Positions 32,266 through 44,765 of a stretch of DNA of 64,000 nucleotides are shown piece by piece. The notes beneath the pieces are model-generated. The model saw only the letters and a program-made list of their open reading frames with translations. It ran no database searches and was not told the DNA's origin. The DNA lies in the NCBI GenBank assembly GCA_016800925.1, contig JABCPU010000242.1, positions 40,013 through 104,012 of the forward strand, in the 5' to 3' direction. The stretch comes from Suillus spraguei (taxonomy: Eukaryota; Basidiomycota; Agaricomycetes; Boletales; Suillaceae). The position numbers and the translations under genes were made by a program. Each line of letters starts with the position of its first letter. The first letter of the stretch is position 1.

Positions 32266-33487
32266 TCATGCATCACCAATCTCAGCCGGGCTGCCATGTC
32301 CAGGTTCTGAAGCCTGGTCGCTCCCTCCGGTCGCTCCACTGGAAGTCGAGGACTCTTGCACGACAGCAGCCACCTTAGTCTTCTTCGCTTTCGGCTGTCC
32401 CTCTTTTCCCACCCTTGATCTCTTCTTCGAATTTGTCTTAGGAGCAGGCGGCGGAATTTCTTCAACGTCGGGATCGTGATCGACAGGCGGGCCAGATGTT
32501 CTCTGAAGTTCAGCCTGAGCTGGATCTATGGTGGGCGGCGGCACACCAGGAGGGCCGAAATACGGTGGTCCATAGTATCCAGGAGGAGGCATATAATAAG
32601 GCATCATCGGAGGAGCACCAGAATTTGGGGACCCTTCCACAGGCGCCTGGCCTTCAGGGGGTGGTACAAAACCAGGAGGAGGATAGAAATATGGGGGAGG
32701 ATAGAATCCCCCCTCTGGTGGTGGTGGAAAGGGTGGCATTGCCGAGGGTGCAGGAGTTGCAGTTGCAGAACCTTGTGCTACACCGTTCGGCGGGTGCCAA
32801 GTTGAATCTCCGTTTGCTTCAGTTGGGGTGGACGAAAAGGCTGTTAATCCTGCAGATGAGTCAAAAAATGTAGACTGATGATTTCATGACGCACTCTCGA
32901 AAGTGGCATTATGGGTAGGTGAGGTAGCAGTATCGCTGCCGCCGGACTTGTTTTTGCGCTTGTAAGGTCCCCGCTTAATTCCCTTCTGTCGCTCCTTCCG
33001 CACACCATCAACGCACGTTTCTGGGATACCATATTTGACACATCGTTCACATGGACGATGCTCGTCGCAACGCTTGCAGGCATTTGCACAGTTAGTACAC
33101 TGACATAATGTGTTAATTAGTTTAAAAAGTGGACAAAAAATGTACGTCAGCGTACCGCCATCTTGACCTGCTTGCGTTTAACGCGCTGAAAATTAGTTTG
33201 AGGAGGGGGTGCATAAGGCGGAAATCCTGCGAGCCTCTAACGTAAGAGAGAACAACAGAAAACAGCACTGTGAAACTAGACCCACCAGGAGGAGGATAAG
33301 GATACATCACCCCTGGAGGCGGGTAATGATAGATGTACGGAGCTCCTGGGTGTGGTGCGCCGTTTGGTTCAGGATGGCTCGGATCATAGTAAACCGGGAA
33401 AGGTGGCGAGTAGGCACCGTATGCTTGGTATGGTGGCATGGGATGTTCCTGGGCCACAGCAGCATTCTTGGCTTGATCGCTTGCCAT
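32266..33487 (-). CDS. Zn2Cys6 fungal transcription factor, Pro/Tyr-rich
   Basis: Four exons. Exon 1 starts ATG 33487 (MASDQAKNAAVAQEHPMPPY) and is rich in Pro, Tyr and Gly. Exon 2 encodes GFPPYAPPPQTNFQRVKRKQ...VKMA. Exon 3 (33099-32895) carries the DNA-binding zinc cluster CTNCANACKRCDEHRPCERC...C. Its spacing is CX2CX6CX5CX2CX8C, the Zn2Cys6 pattern, with one extra Cys inside the first loop. A basic segment (KGIKRGPYKRKNK) follows. Exon 4 (through MPPFPPPPEGG and further Pro/Tyr-rich repeats) ends with a basic nuclear-localisation-like stretch (KTNSKKRSRVGKEGQPKAKK) and a stop at 32266. About 300 residues. I recall close relatives across mushrooms in which the cluster sits between low-complexity regions, but no target genes can be inferred. 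Confidence 0.9.
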
Positions 33488-34200
33488 TGAAGACAAGAAT
33501 TTTGCCCAGCGCTCCTCACAGAAATTTGTTCTCTATGGGTGAGCAAATAGTCACAGACCTGCAGAACGGGAACCATGTTGAGTTTTTGATCGAGCCGGTA
33601 TTTGTGAAGTAGACAGATAATAGGCTCCAGTAGAGGAACAGATGGAAGGAAAAGGAAGAAAGTGGTTGCTCACTCCGCTCGAAATTGCTTAGTTTTCCGA
33701 TCGTCGCCGCTCAGAACACGTCTCCTACGCTCCGGTGCTTTAAATTATTTGATCTGGTGATATCGGTTTGATACCAAACTTGATATCTCAAAGGCCTTGA
33801 AGAGTTTGACGAGGAAAAGGGCTGTTTTTGAGTATAAATGATGGAGTGAAAGCGCGTGGGACTTGAAATAAAACTCGAAACGTGACTTTTTAAGTGATGC
33901 CGTGCACCTTTTTCCCCATCGTCCAAACTTCATGTTGTCGAGCTCTACGATGAGCAGACCTTCGTATGAAAAGAGCGATAACTGCGAATTCGTTGGCCAT
34001 AATTATCAATCGAAGTTGAGTTTGACAGCGCACGCATGATTTCTGTATCTTTCTCCGACCCAAACATCCTGGACTCCGCTCAAACGTTGCAACCTCCCAC
34101 ACTCCTTTCTATGCTTCGCCATACAAGTTGGTGATCTAAACCTCTTTATAATTCCTGGTTTATTGCCTTTATTGTTACAAGGTTGACTATGCAAGTCCTT
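33488..34200. other. 5' flank of the Zn2Cys6 gene; no other gene
   Basis: No convincing exon on either strand. Minus-strand frames at 33745-34194 have no family signature. Confidence 0.4.
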
Positions 34201-37200
34201 CTAGGTTTCCTCGTATTGATCGCCCTTGTTGTTCTTGTTAATCAGCGCTCAGTTAAGTGCTTTTCAGTCATCCCAAAAGGAGTTGTGCTCTCAAAATATC
34301 CTGTAATATGTTCCTTCTCCCTGACTCCTTCGGGTCCCCTTCAAGTTTCACTGCTACTGGTAAGTAGCATTACACGACTTTATATTCCAATAGTGCCTCC
34401 TCAGTTGTTCAATAAACAGCACGGACATTGCATTGCTTGCACACAACAAAATGGGCGGGAAATAATTTATTGACCTGACCTACCTCGGTGAATCAAGAAT
34501 TATCCTCTTCGGTGCCCCCACGACTCGATGCTCCCACCACTTATTCAAACCTTATTCTGCACCGTACGATTATAATAATGCGCGCGTTGATTTCCTACGC
34601 ATGATGTTCGGTCGGCCTTGCTTTCATTGTGATCTTCCGCATGACATAGTGGGCTCAGAATACGTTTATCATCCACACAAAGGGAGGTCTGGTATTCAAG
34701 ATTCATGATCACTAGTCAGTCTTGTACGTGCGATAATTCGTAATCAAACGATCCCATTGTGCAAGCCTTGTGAATCCATTTGGTTATCATAATCTGAGTT
34801 CGGCATTCGGACTTCTATCATAGACTTTATGTGGACTTAATTTCCATTTCTCCTTCTAGGAGCCACACTAGAGGTTGCAGCACGGTATTTCCATAATTTA
34901 GGTCTGGGCACTATCCGTTGGTCGTCAACATCCTTGGCTCTTCAATAACTGCATGCCACCTCAAAGGGGTTAATTTTTGTTCCAGCGGTAAACTAGCCTC
35001 AGAATTGTTAGCTAACTTGATGCTCGTCCGCAGTCGCTCGGATTGTACACAAGCACCGACTCACACTCCTGGAATGTAGGAAGCGCAGCTGCTTCACTCG
35101 AATAGTGAACCGATTGAGTCTCCGGCGATGTTCGCACTCTCACTGTTTCAAAGAGGCGCCGCGTTTATATGGGGATGCTGGCTGACTTCCCTGTTCTCAG
35201 CATATCTGAATTTTCAATTTCATAGATGATCACAAGCAGTCAGGTGAGTTGTTCCTTCCACTAGCGGCAACAGTTGGTCCAGGCGCCTGACCTTGTTAGT
35301 ACTGGTCAGCCGTAATACTTGATTCAGTGTTATCATGATAGTTCAGTGTTTGCGCCTTCATCCCCCCGAGTAACCCGATATCTTTAGTATATTTCACCTT
35401 TGTGGGTACCTGGATGTACTTATGTCGTATAGACCAACATACTTTTGCGCCTAGAACTCACCCGAGCTTCGAGCGCACTTCAGTACCGCGTTGGTAGATA
35501 AAGGCACGATTCTTGTGGTGTACACTTTGAACCTCGCTTGCCCTTTGAGGATTGTTTAGTGAACAGTTGTGGATGCCTCGTTGACCGTGTTTTCACACAA
35601 TCTTACCGTCAACTTGACTGTGGTTCCTCCGTTCCTTTAAGGACACATGGGCTCATATATAGCACAAAAACATCAGGCACTCGCAGTATGCAATGCGTTA
35701 AACAGTTGCGTGATTTACTCTTGCAAATCTATGTCATAATATCAAACCGTTACCACAACGGAATCCAAAACAAATCATCATATTCCTACAGAATCTAGTT
35801 TCTGCCGAGACACACGCATGTCAATCAAAATCAGTATTATCGCGTTACTATGACTGAATGACTCACCTCCCAGCATGCCAAACGTGAAGAAAGGCATCCA
35901 CATTTGTACGATATACGTAAAAGATATTGCATCAGACACGGTGGTTGATGAACCTCATACAAGTTCTTGAAGGAAACTGACAGTTGTTTCAGTCATCATA
36001 TTAAACTCACGAACTCGTCAACAACCTCACTTACGCCTTCGGAACTGTGTAACTGGTTGGACGAAAGCAGCAGGCAGTGGCACAGAGTGAGACTCACAAA
36101 GTCTGTCAGCGAGACTCTAGGAAAACTTACTGCCTGCCGGTCAGAAATAAACGAGGTGTATGCGGGGGGACTCACGAAGCATTCTTATGCTAATCATGAG
36201 ATATGGGTTATTAGCACAGTGCCAATGTCTTATTGAAAATATACACAGAAGATAGCATTCCAACATAGCGCACCTATGTATATTTGAAGTTGAGTGAAAC
36301 TGGTCAACTGCGGCCATGATATAGATCACTTACGCTGGTATACAGAACAGTGATGAAGGTCCGGCGTTGCCTCTGATCTGAATCAAATGTGGTATCCCCT
36401 TGATGTGGTACCCCTGATATGGGACCCAGGTCCAACCGTAAAACCATCCATGGTGAGAGATTCCTCTGCTATCATTCGAACCCTACCTCTTGTCCGAATG
36501 ACAATGTTGGAGAATACTATGCGAGCATCGACGACTCCCTCCATAGCCCATCCAATCGTATGCCAACATAGTAGAAAATAAAACTGCGAAACCACAGTTA
36601 GAAATAGATGAACATCTGCTCTCCACAAACCTGAGGTATAGCTGTAACCATGATACCAATTTGATCATCGGTTACCGACTGGGATTACTTGAGACTAGCG
36701 TCACTACATCAGTAAGTAGCGAATTGGACGCAAGTATGACGAATGGTACTATTCCTGCTAGATATAACCGCTATCATGATCTTGCCGAAAATACCTGATT
36801 ATGACTAATGTATTCCTGCCTCTCGCCAAGTCCTCGTATTACTACCACTGCGCACCCGTCGATAATTGTGTAGACTACACATTACATGCATGCGAAGGAA
36901 TATGGTTTGTCACCTTTGATCGACAAAAGCAATGCAAATTGCACTGTATCATACAGATTGATACCCGTCGGCGTTGCATCAATTTGCACAGCCAGGTAAT
37001 GGACCCTCATTGGTTTTGAAAATATAGATCAGTGGCCGCACGCTTGTCAGTCCAAATGTGAGTGATATTTGATGCTGTGGATAGTGCGGTAATGGACGTG
37101 AAGGCGAACAGCGTGTCCAATGGGAGTTGCTGCATATGCCAGACTGAGTCGTTGCGGTGTTGGCATTGGCACGCTACCACACACCTTTTATTTCAGTGCT

Positions 37201-38500
37201 TCTGCATCTGCGGGCTCCGGAATTTGCATCATAGGTAAACAGTAACGCGATCTACTAGTAAGGGCGGCCATGCACGTACTTCCGAGTCGTTGATCAAGCA
37301 ATATGAGCATATACCACCAGCTGTAACACGTGATAAGTCTCCAAAGGGATGTCACTAGACTCTGAGTTAAGCGCTGAGTTTGAATGTATGCTATAAGTCA
37401 GGCGGACTTCAAACTTATTTCTCTCCCCAACCAGTTCGAAGGCCACGAATGCTCATCACGCACAGGTTGCCTCATGCATCCACATTTGTGAGCGGGCTAA
37501 GGTCTGAGTATTTCAATCCCCCTCGTTGGCTCTAGCGGAGTCTGGCTGTAATCAGCTGCGTGACGTACCAGAAAAGCAGCTTCATTTTCATATCCGAAGA
37601 TCCTGTTCCAGCGGAGGAGGGCGAGAATGAAAGCTTTGAAAGCGTTGCGGGGATCGGGCAAATTGGTGTCCATCATGTAGCAGTCCTATCGCGCATGCGC
37701 CTGTCCACACGGCGCTCAGGGACACGCAGAAATCTGAGCTAGATACTCAAGTCCCCGGGCTTTTGTCGCGGTATATTCTTCCCATCTAAATCGCTAGATG
37801 ATGTTCTTTTGTCAACCTTAAGATCTACTCCTAGGTCCTGGTGCACATGCAGACTGCAGTCGAGGTATCCTCCCGTGGTGCCTACCTTACCTATGAGCGT
37901 CTCCGCTCGCTCCCAGCGTATCCGCTGAACTTCATGAACAACCGCATATGACTGGAGACAACCCAACATTACCGTGTTGTAGCTCTTCTCGCGTATGAGG
38001 GATATACATGATGGCACCGGTTTGTCCTTGAGTTCACTTCGTGGCTCGCGTATCCTTTGTGGACCGCGAAACTCGATTCAGACTACTCTTGGACTGGTTC
38101 TTACCAATTTTTTGTTTCTTGAACTCCTTTGCGGAGTTTCACTAGTAGGCTTGCGTCTGAATTGGTTGAAAGGAACGTAGCTGAAAGGACGGAAGTATGT
38201 ATGTGGTATGTATTATCCGTTCCTAGTTTGACCTACTGCTTTACGCGGCAAAGGCAAGTTGTCATTTTTTGTATTTGTAACCCCTTGTCAATACATCTGT
38301 TTTTATTAGGACCGGCTTGGGACACGATATTGGGTGGACGCTAGTTGGATATAATGCGCGCAGGATATGACAGGCATATGCCGCACAATTAATTATTCAC
38401 TTACTCGATATATAGCCTTCAGCAAATGAGCATGCACCTGCCATCCCATACTTAACCCTGCACAAGCACTTGACCACAAGTTCAATGTAACTCCTCACCA
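34201..38500. other. Gene-poor stretch with only short, unassigned frames
   Basis: No open frame exceeds about 95 codons and none shows a domain motif. Minus-strand pieces at 36383-36668 (hydrophobic, LTVVSQFYFLLCWHTIGW) and 35880-35940 (TYIVQMWMPFFTFGML) look like membrane-protein exons, and with GT-AG borders could be remnants of one or more decayed membrane-protein genes, but I could not chain them. Composition is close to that of the neighbouring decayed gene, so further unrecognised pseudogenes are likely. Confidence 0.35.
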
Positions 38501-39475
38501 AAACTATCCTGGCCCATCAAGATTAGAGTGACGACGTTCCACAACCGTGTCTTGGTGAGCAGTCACATTGATCGTTAGTGTGATGGTGGGCTCCCCTGAT
38601 GCATTGATGTTCCATCCCAATTTCACGCAGCTATTCAATATTCTGCAGACGACTCACATCTTGACATATGGGGCACTGTAAGTTTATGAAAATCGAGCAT
38701 TAGAGAAATGCTCATAGTGTTCGGTGGCAGGATCTTCACACGGGGACCTGGTCTTTATATGATTGAAGCCATCGCAGAGGGTCGCTTCTCTCCTAAAGAT
38801 GCAGGACTTTGAAAAGACGGACGAATCGACCCCCTCCGCAAGATATTCCAGTTCGCCCATTCATAGAACCGAAGTTGAGATTTGGATTGCCGCTAGATAA
38901 TGTATAGAGTCTTTTTTCGATGACTTCCTCCTACATAAGAAGCTATCAAAGAAGCCCCTATACATTATCAGTGAGTGTTGAATGGCGTTGACATCATTAA
39001 AATTCACAACGCACACAAATATCTGCCGTCCGTACAGACGTTTAACACTCGAGGTCATGGATGCTATTCGTGCCAATGTCATACCTGAATATATGAAAAT
39101 GTTCTTGGGGTATTTTCGAGTTCATAAGATATTCTTACTTGATCTGACTGATGCCTCGTAAACTAATGGCACGAATAAGCACTTCTGAATGAACCATCGT
39201 GGCGTGTCGAAGATACCGTCGAACTTGCTTGTCGAGCATGAAGTTGACTTTCTCGACGTTTGCTGTGGTGCAACCATCCAGAGCCATCATCGAAATCTGC
39301 TCAGCTTACTGGCCACTGTTCCCACAGGCAGCCAAACAAGCTGTTGGGACTGTCGACCCAATCACCGATGGCAAGATCGTCCAAGAGATCCTTGTAGATG
39401 TCGTCCTGGTCGGAAGAATATTCCAAAAGAACCCGGACGTGAGTACTTATATGTTCCTCACGAGATGCATCTGAC
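38500..39475 (+). pseudogene. NADH:flavin oxidoreductase (old yellow enzyme, YqjM-like) relic
   Basis: Family landmarks appear in correct order but in shifting frames: IKIRVTTFHNRVLV (about 38510), QYSADDSHLDIWGT (about 38640-38680), GPGLYMIEAIAEGRFSPKDA followed by KDGRIDPLRKIFQFAHS (38740-38863), GVDIIKIHNAHKYL (38980-39025), RLTLEVMDAIRANVIP (39045-39090), WRVEDTVELAC and LVEHEVDFLDV (39197-39265), then FPQAAKQAVGTVDPITDGKI and DVVLVGRIFQKNPDV (39325-39440). These are the FMN-barrel segments of OYE-type ene-reductases, including the active-site HNAH and the C-terminal VGR.F..NP phosphate-binding loop. In-frame stops at 38810-38812 (Trp to TGA) and 38864-38866 (Gln to TAG), plus several frameshifts, make it a clear pseudogene. 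Confidence 0.85.
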
Positions 39476-40402
39476 TGATCGATCTTCCAACGTATTGGTT
39501 TGCGTCAGAGGTTGCATTGGTGTCGCCATCAAGCTAACGAATCAGATCGGGCTAACCGATGTGTGAGGTATCATTCAGAAGAAAATTATAATGACTCAGA
39601 GTTCTGAAAAATATAGATGGCGAACAAGAATATATCCGCTCGTAATATGGGGATACGAAATTTTTTTGATATACGTTGAAGTGAAGTTCATGTTCCATCA
39701 CTCGAAGTACAAAAGCAAGGTTGAATATTAAGCCTTCGATACATTTAAATTGATGAAAGGCTCTCCAACTATAGTATTCTGAATCATCAAACTGGAATTC
39801 TAGTTATGAGGAAAAGTATAATGAAGGACAATTTCCAGGTCATTCTCGCTCTCACGCCAGCGTTACTACTGGTGGGCCTCTTCATGCTACAGCAATGAAG
39901 ATCATCTTAATCTCCACATACCAAGCTGTCCTAAAGCAGCCCAGTGGACCATTGGAATACCGATAGTACCAGTGATTTACAAATATGGGAAGTCGGGCTA
40001 CAGAGTTGGAGTTGCACAATTATGAATCACACAGGCCGCCGTCTCACTGAACAGCGATGACCAATATCGTGCAATATATGTATCATAGGCTAAGACCATT
40101 CGAGGTAATTTGAACGTATTTTCTCGCCACTTGTACGACCTTCCACGACCTTCCAGACAGTCACAATTACAAATAGCTGACGCGGCGGTCCAAGTTGATG
40201 AGTCACCACTGCCGTGTCACGCCACGACAACGGCAACACACAATAACCAAACTGCCGAGGGGCCCATGCATGTGCAAGTCCGCAGGATGCTCCTGTGTGT
40301 ATATATAAGACCTTGTTTAAACCAGGACATGATCAGAATCATTATCTCCTGGGTCCTCATCTAGTACTATCAAGTCTTCTCCAGCAACCCGCGTCCCCTG
40401 CT
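39476..40402. other. No gene recognised
   Basis: Only short frames. The last 100 bp upstream of 40403 contain TATATATAAGACC (about 40299-40311), a possible TATA region for the small gene that follows. Confidence 0.4.
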
Positions 40403-40853
40403 ATGTCAGTGATATCTTCATCTTCTGGACTCTACATCCCCGTACACCGACGGGCACCTTCACCAAGCTCATCGAGCTCATCAGGGGTCTCTTCACCAAC
40501 GGACTCATTGTCACCCCTGCCTCATGATAGTCGTGAGTATAAAATTTCCCTACCCTTCAGTTGCAAATACTCAACATCTACTACGTCATGCAGTGCCATA
40601 TGTCTACACGCCTTCAGACTTGTTACTATTAGCGTCATCACCTCTATCAAAGTTATCGCGCGAGGAGTTGAGCGCATTGCGAGCCGCAGCACCAGAAATT
40701 GTGCAGAGCCGCAGGCAGCGGAAATCACACGAATGGCACATGAACCGTGGCTCGTCCTGGTCTGGGAACCCTCGCAGACGGTCTCAATTCTCCTCGCGTT
40801 CACATTCAAATACTTCTGAATCAGAAGGGGAGGGACAGGCGTACAGGAAGTAA
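40403..40853 (+). CDS. Small conserved two-exon protein, 129 residues, Ser/Arg-rich
   Basis: Exon 1 40403-40532 (MSVISSSSGLYIPVHRRAPS), intron 40533-40593 (GTGAGT...CAG, phase 1), exon 2 40594-40853. The junction keeps frame. The core SLPYVYTPSDLLLLASSPLS followed by KLSREELSALRAAAPEIV looks like a short helical module (SPLSKLS.E....LR...PE). The tail is basic, then Ser/Glu-rich (SHSNTSESEGEGQAYRK). The partial paralogue at 29145-29417 preserves exactly this core and tail, which argues that the reading is right. I recall similar unnamed short proteins in mushrooms, but no function is known to me. Confidence 0.75.
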
Positions 40854-41099
40854 CTCATTGTAGTAAGACATACCCATCGGAGTAGACCAACTTCATCACT
40901 CGTGATCAGTCATTCAAAGGATACCCCAAGATTAGTGGCGATCACATACATCCCTCATCGATTCTTATATAGATCAAGACACTGGAACCAAATTCTCTTC
41001 CTGGTGTCAATCAACTCACATGTACACATTTGTCTATTGTCTTCACTCAGGACAAGTAATCCTGTAGGTCACACAATGCTACCTTAGTAGTACCTACAC

Positions 41100-42765
41100 A
41101 ATTAGTATGTAATAAGAAAGGACTATATTACCGAATGTCAGCCTCTTTACCTTTCTTGCTCTATCTTGCTATCTTGATCACCATCGACACCATAAACCAC
41201 AGTACTTCTCCGCCTCATGGCACTTCCGCTCGTTGATCCTCGGATGTTACGTTAGGTAAGCACTGTCATCAGTACTTGCATCGTCGCAGTCTCTTGTTGA
41301 CACAGTATTGTTCTCTAACACTACATAGGTGTGTAGCAAATTTTCGTACCGCACATATTCTTATACTAATGTACGCTAGCCTCCGCCAGGTACTTTGTCA
41401 ATCCAGTGTTATTCCCTAACACTACTGAGGGGCCTTCACTGGCGTACAGGTTTTGAGCCCTGAGTTCTAAGCAGCTCAGACGATACACGAAGCAATAAGG
41501 CACTTACGTTCATTTAACAGATCGCAAGCGTCAATACATATCACGAACCTTAGCGAACAATGGGAAAATTTGACCACATTCCAGAACTTACAGGCTCAGA
41601 GAAGTTTCCAAGCTGGCGACGAGCAGTAGAATTAGCGTTAGTGAAAGAGGGGTTATGGAATTACTGCAGCAGTGGAACAGACCCCCTCGACATGGCTGAG
41701 TTCGCCAGCACAGTCCCCGTAGCAGCTGTCCCTGCAACGCCTGCAGCGGCGGAGATCGTCAGCATGAAGGAATGGATAAAGAAGGATGCACAGACCAAAG
41801 GCATTATTTACCGAAAGCTTTCTCCCGTCGTCCAAAATATGCTCGGCGAAAATCTAACGGCTCGTCAGCAGTGGGAAGTATTATCGAAACGCTTTGCTCG
41901 CCTCGATGTCATGTACCAATTCGAACTTCGTTCTCGACTCTTTGCAGAGAGACTGAAAGACGCAGAGGACGCAGCTCGCTACCTCGGCGTCTTTGAGAAT
42001 GGACGTCTTTGGTTTGCCGACATGGGCATCACCTTCACCGAAGAGGAAAGCATCTTCATGCTCCTCAAAGGCCTTCCCGATACCCCCCAATGAGTTGCCT
42101 TTCGTAGCCGCGTAACGAGTACCTACAAAATCACTCCATCATCCATCCTGATTCCCTCAGCCACAACAACAACCACATCGCCGGTACTCACCTTCGAGGA
42201 GGTAGCCACATCCTTCACAGAGGAAGCCAACCGCCAGATTCGGAAGCAGAAGCTCGAAGCTCGGCCCGGATCTAAATACCCAAACACGGCAGCTAACTTC
42301 CCTCGACGGCCGAATGAGCAGCGTATCGTCAATCCAGCAACGGGCATACGGATCCACAAGAACAACCCAAAGGGGGTACCTTGTGATAATCCAGCATGCA
42401 ACGGTCTCCCCCGGTCACTGACACATGATCATGATCATTGTCTACAAGCTGGTGGTGGGATGGAAGGAAAACTCCCCGGAACAAGCGTACTGAACGTGGA
42501 AGAGCTAAAAAGAAAGACATTATAGCCGCAGCTACCGAATAAAAGCCCACAGCACCTCTCCGTATCTCGTCCCCATCCGCCGGAACCTCAGCAATCGCTA
42601 CATTCGAGTCGCCCAAGCACAATTGCGAACGGTCCTACACACTTTTCAAGGAACTTGGGGACATCTCTAAGCCGAAAGCCGAAGACATGGCACGTATCGT
42701 CAGCCAGACGCTGACGCTTTCAGGGACGAACATGCCAGTAGGCCTATGTATCGATGATTAATCAA
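41100..42765 (+). mobile_element. Copia fragment: 3' part of a 5' LTR, primer site and gag only
   Basis: Upstream of gag, GGTTTTGAGCCC at 41449-41460 matches the half initiator tRNA-Met site of the 20.7-kb Copia with one change, and the preceding bases end TACA at 41448, a normal LTR end. The LTR start is not resolved (somewhere left of 41400). After gag the element stops near 42765 with no protease, integrase or reverse transcriptase, so it is 3'-truncated and no second LTR is visible. Confidence 0.75.
41560..42765 (+). pseudogene. Copia gag with zinc-binding segment, broken
   Basis: ATG 41560 (MGKFDHIPELTGSEKFPSWR) starts a Copia gag/UBN2-type domain with LALVKEGLWNYCS, KEWIKKDAQTKGIIYRKLSP and ARQQWEVLSKRFARLDVMYQ. 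A TGA at 42091-42093 falls where Trp would fit (PQ-W-VAF). The same frame continues with a basic linker and CDNPACNGLPRSLTHDHDHC, the Cys/His zinc-binding element of mushroom Copia gags, then a stop at about 42523 and a degraded tail. Different subfamily from the 15.7-kb Copia by sequence. Confidence 0.8.
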
Positions 42766-42769
42766 GGTT

Positions 42770-43337
42770 GAGTCAGCCTTACTATGATCCTGAAGTACGA
42801 GCCTAATAGCACTGTCGATAGATGCATCGTAGTAGGTGACCGGTACCCAGATGAATACTTCCGAACCTGGAGGCATTATAATTTATCAGTAGCCTCAGGT
42901 CTAAATCTTCCCGCTTAGGTAAACTGTGTATACAGAGGACAGTTGCCACTTCTTTATTGTGCCATAGATCGTAGGAATCATGACGATGGGTGTGAGCTTT
43001 GAGGAGTTTCGTGACTTTCGTTCATGACGATAGGTTGCCCCGACCAAGTTATTTAGAAGTGTAATTACTCTAGTACGAACATAAGTACCGGTGACCTCAC
43101 TCTATAAATTCGTACGTGACTCTCAACACATTCCCTTGCTTCAAGTTGCTGCCCGCTACAAGTCACATGTCCTTGAATGCACCAACAATCAATCAGCCTT
43201 TTGCTTTTCCACAATTCAGACTGTCCTAATTAGGGGGTATCGGGAGCATGGATCAACAAAACTAAGAGCTGTATATGAGGAGAAAATGCCCATCCCCTTG
43301 ACTTTCATGTCCGATGCAGATGACCCCCCTTCACTTT
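42770..43337. other. No gene recognised
   Basis: Flank of the truncated Copia element. One TCCTAATTAGGGG motif at about 43222 resembles those near 22580 and 22665. Confidence 0.35.
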
Positions 43338-44764
43338 CTACCCAGACACTGTTCGCAGGCGACACTCTTTTTTCAACCCTCGATCTTTAGTGAAAAAATT
43401 TACCGCACGGTGATACCCCTCCTTGACCGTCTCGTTAACATTGTAGATTGGGTTTGCAATCAAGGTACCATAATCGTCTTCTTCGTCTCCGTCATCCTGT
43501 TCATCTTCGCCAGCAAAGTGGAAAATTGGTGTGGGAGCTTTCGGAGTGAACGGTTCTAGGAGTTCTTTTGGTGATGAATGGTCTTCATCTGAGGAAGTTG
43601 TCGACGGCGAAAGCGGCGCTGCCTGGCGGAGGGCTTGGTCGCGTTGTACCAGACCAATGAGTAACTCCCAGCGAGCGTACCAGTTTAGCTCCCAGGCGCG
43701 AACAGCCTCCCATGTACACGGCAGAGATCTTTGTGGAGTTTCAGTGGTAGACATCCGTTGTCAAAAGTTTGTTTCTTGCTGAGTAGTTCATCGTCAGCCA
43801 CAAGGGTTACATCCTCATCACCGCATGTTGTTGAACCGGTCGACGACTGCAAACTTTCTGAGGATACAGAACTTTGTATCTGGTCGGAAATATGGACTGC
43901 CCTTTGATGCATGTCGAACACATAGAGCGTCTTGTGAATAGTCCACAGCGGAAACTTGAAGAAGCACCGATCGACATTGGCAGAGTATGGATCACGAAGC
44001 GCAGAAATATCGCCCACCCGAGGGTAGATCGGCGCGTTCGAGTCCTGGGCAAAGTCTCTTGATGCGTACCCATCAAAGTCACGTTCCAAGCCAGATAAAG
44101 GCACGCGGATTTGTGATGGCAGCCCGGAGACTTCCTGACTATCTACAAGCGTAATGCCATCATATGCACTTCCAGGGTCTTGTGCGCTTATACCGTGGTC
44201 CATTCGCCGTTTCACTTCTTTGGCCTGCCATTCCAACCATTCGTCATGGCGTGCTGTCCAGAAAGACTTTTGATGCAACAAAGCACTCCGTGAAAATCCA
44301 CGGTGAGGGTAGTTCAGACGCTGCGTGTTGGTACGTGACACAGGAGTTGTGATTTGCACCTTTGTTTGCTGTGGAAGCGTAGCATGGCGAACAGGTTCTG
44401 GTGCAAAAGGCTCCATGGTGACTGTCTGAAGTGGAGGAGGGAATGAGACGCATGGGAGCTCGTCTTCAAAGTCTGTCTGGGGATCGGTGCTGTGTTCATT
44501 CATGTGAGGGGCTGGTAGATAGGTGAGAGGCTCGTTGTCGTCGTCGTCCTCTTCCGTGAACTTCGCGAGTGCTGTGCCGCTACGGGAGAGGCCGCGTGCC
44601 CATTTAATCCTTGAAATTGGTAATTCTGCGTCTGCATCTGACTCAGAGTAACCCAGAGCGCTGCCTTCTTCATGAAAGAAATCAAGTCTACTAGGAGAGC
44701 GTGGTGGAGAAATTAAGTTATCCGGCTCTTCCAAAGATAGAAAATATCTGTGTATGGTTTGCAT
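43338..44764 (-). CDS. Acidic hypothetical protein, about 430-440 residues
   Basis: From ATG 44764 (MQTIHRYFLSLEEPDNLISP) a long frame runs to about 43790, then a second frame (AVRAWELNWYARWELLIGLV to stop 43338) continues it. A phase-0 intron with donor GTAACC or GTGGCT near 43810 and acceptor GGGAG near 43708 would join them. Upstream in-frame Met at 44857 is possible but adds a Cys/Arg-rich piece that looks like leader or intron sequence. Features: acidic cluster EEDDDDNEP, a Trp-rich WTARHDEWLEWQAKEVKRRM helix and a second acidic run EDEQDDGDEEDD. No domain recognised; length and regular codon structure support a real, probably Agaricomycete-specific, gene. Confidence 0.65.
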
Positions 44765-44765
44765 C

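Noticed and set aside
31854..32465. 203-codon minus-strand open frame
   Set aside because: It overlaps the Zn2Cys6 gene's last exon in a different frame, and the rest is basic and low-complexity 3' flank; no splice sites or motif.
32476..33612. Plus-strand open frames rich in Arg/His or Glu
   Set aside because: Antisense shadows of the Pro/Tyr-rich exons of the transcription factor.
34187..34473. Short plus-strand ORF with a hydrophobic N-terminus (MQVLLGFLVLIALVVLVNQR)
   Set aside because: Looks like a signal anchor, but the remainder has no conserved pattern, cysteine spacing or splice chain; kept only as a possibility.
37739..38017. 92-codon minus-strand ORF
   Set aside because: No recognisable family and no supporting upstream or downstream exons.
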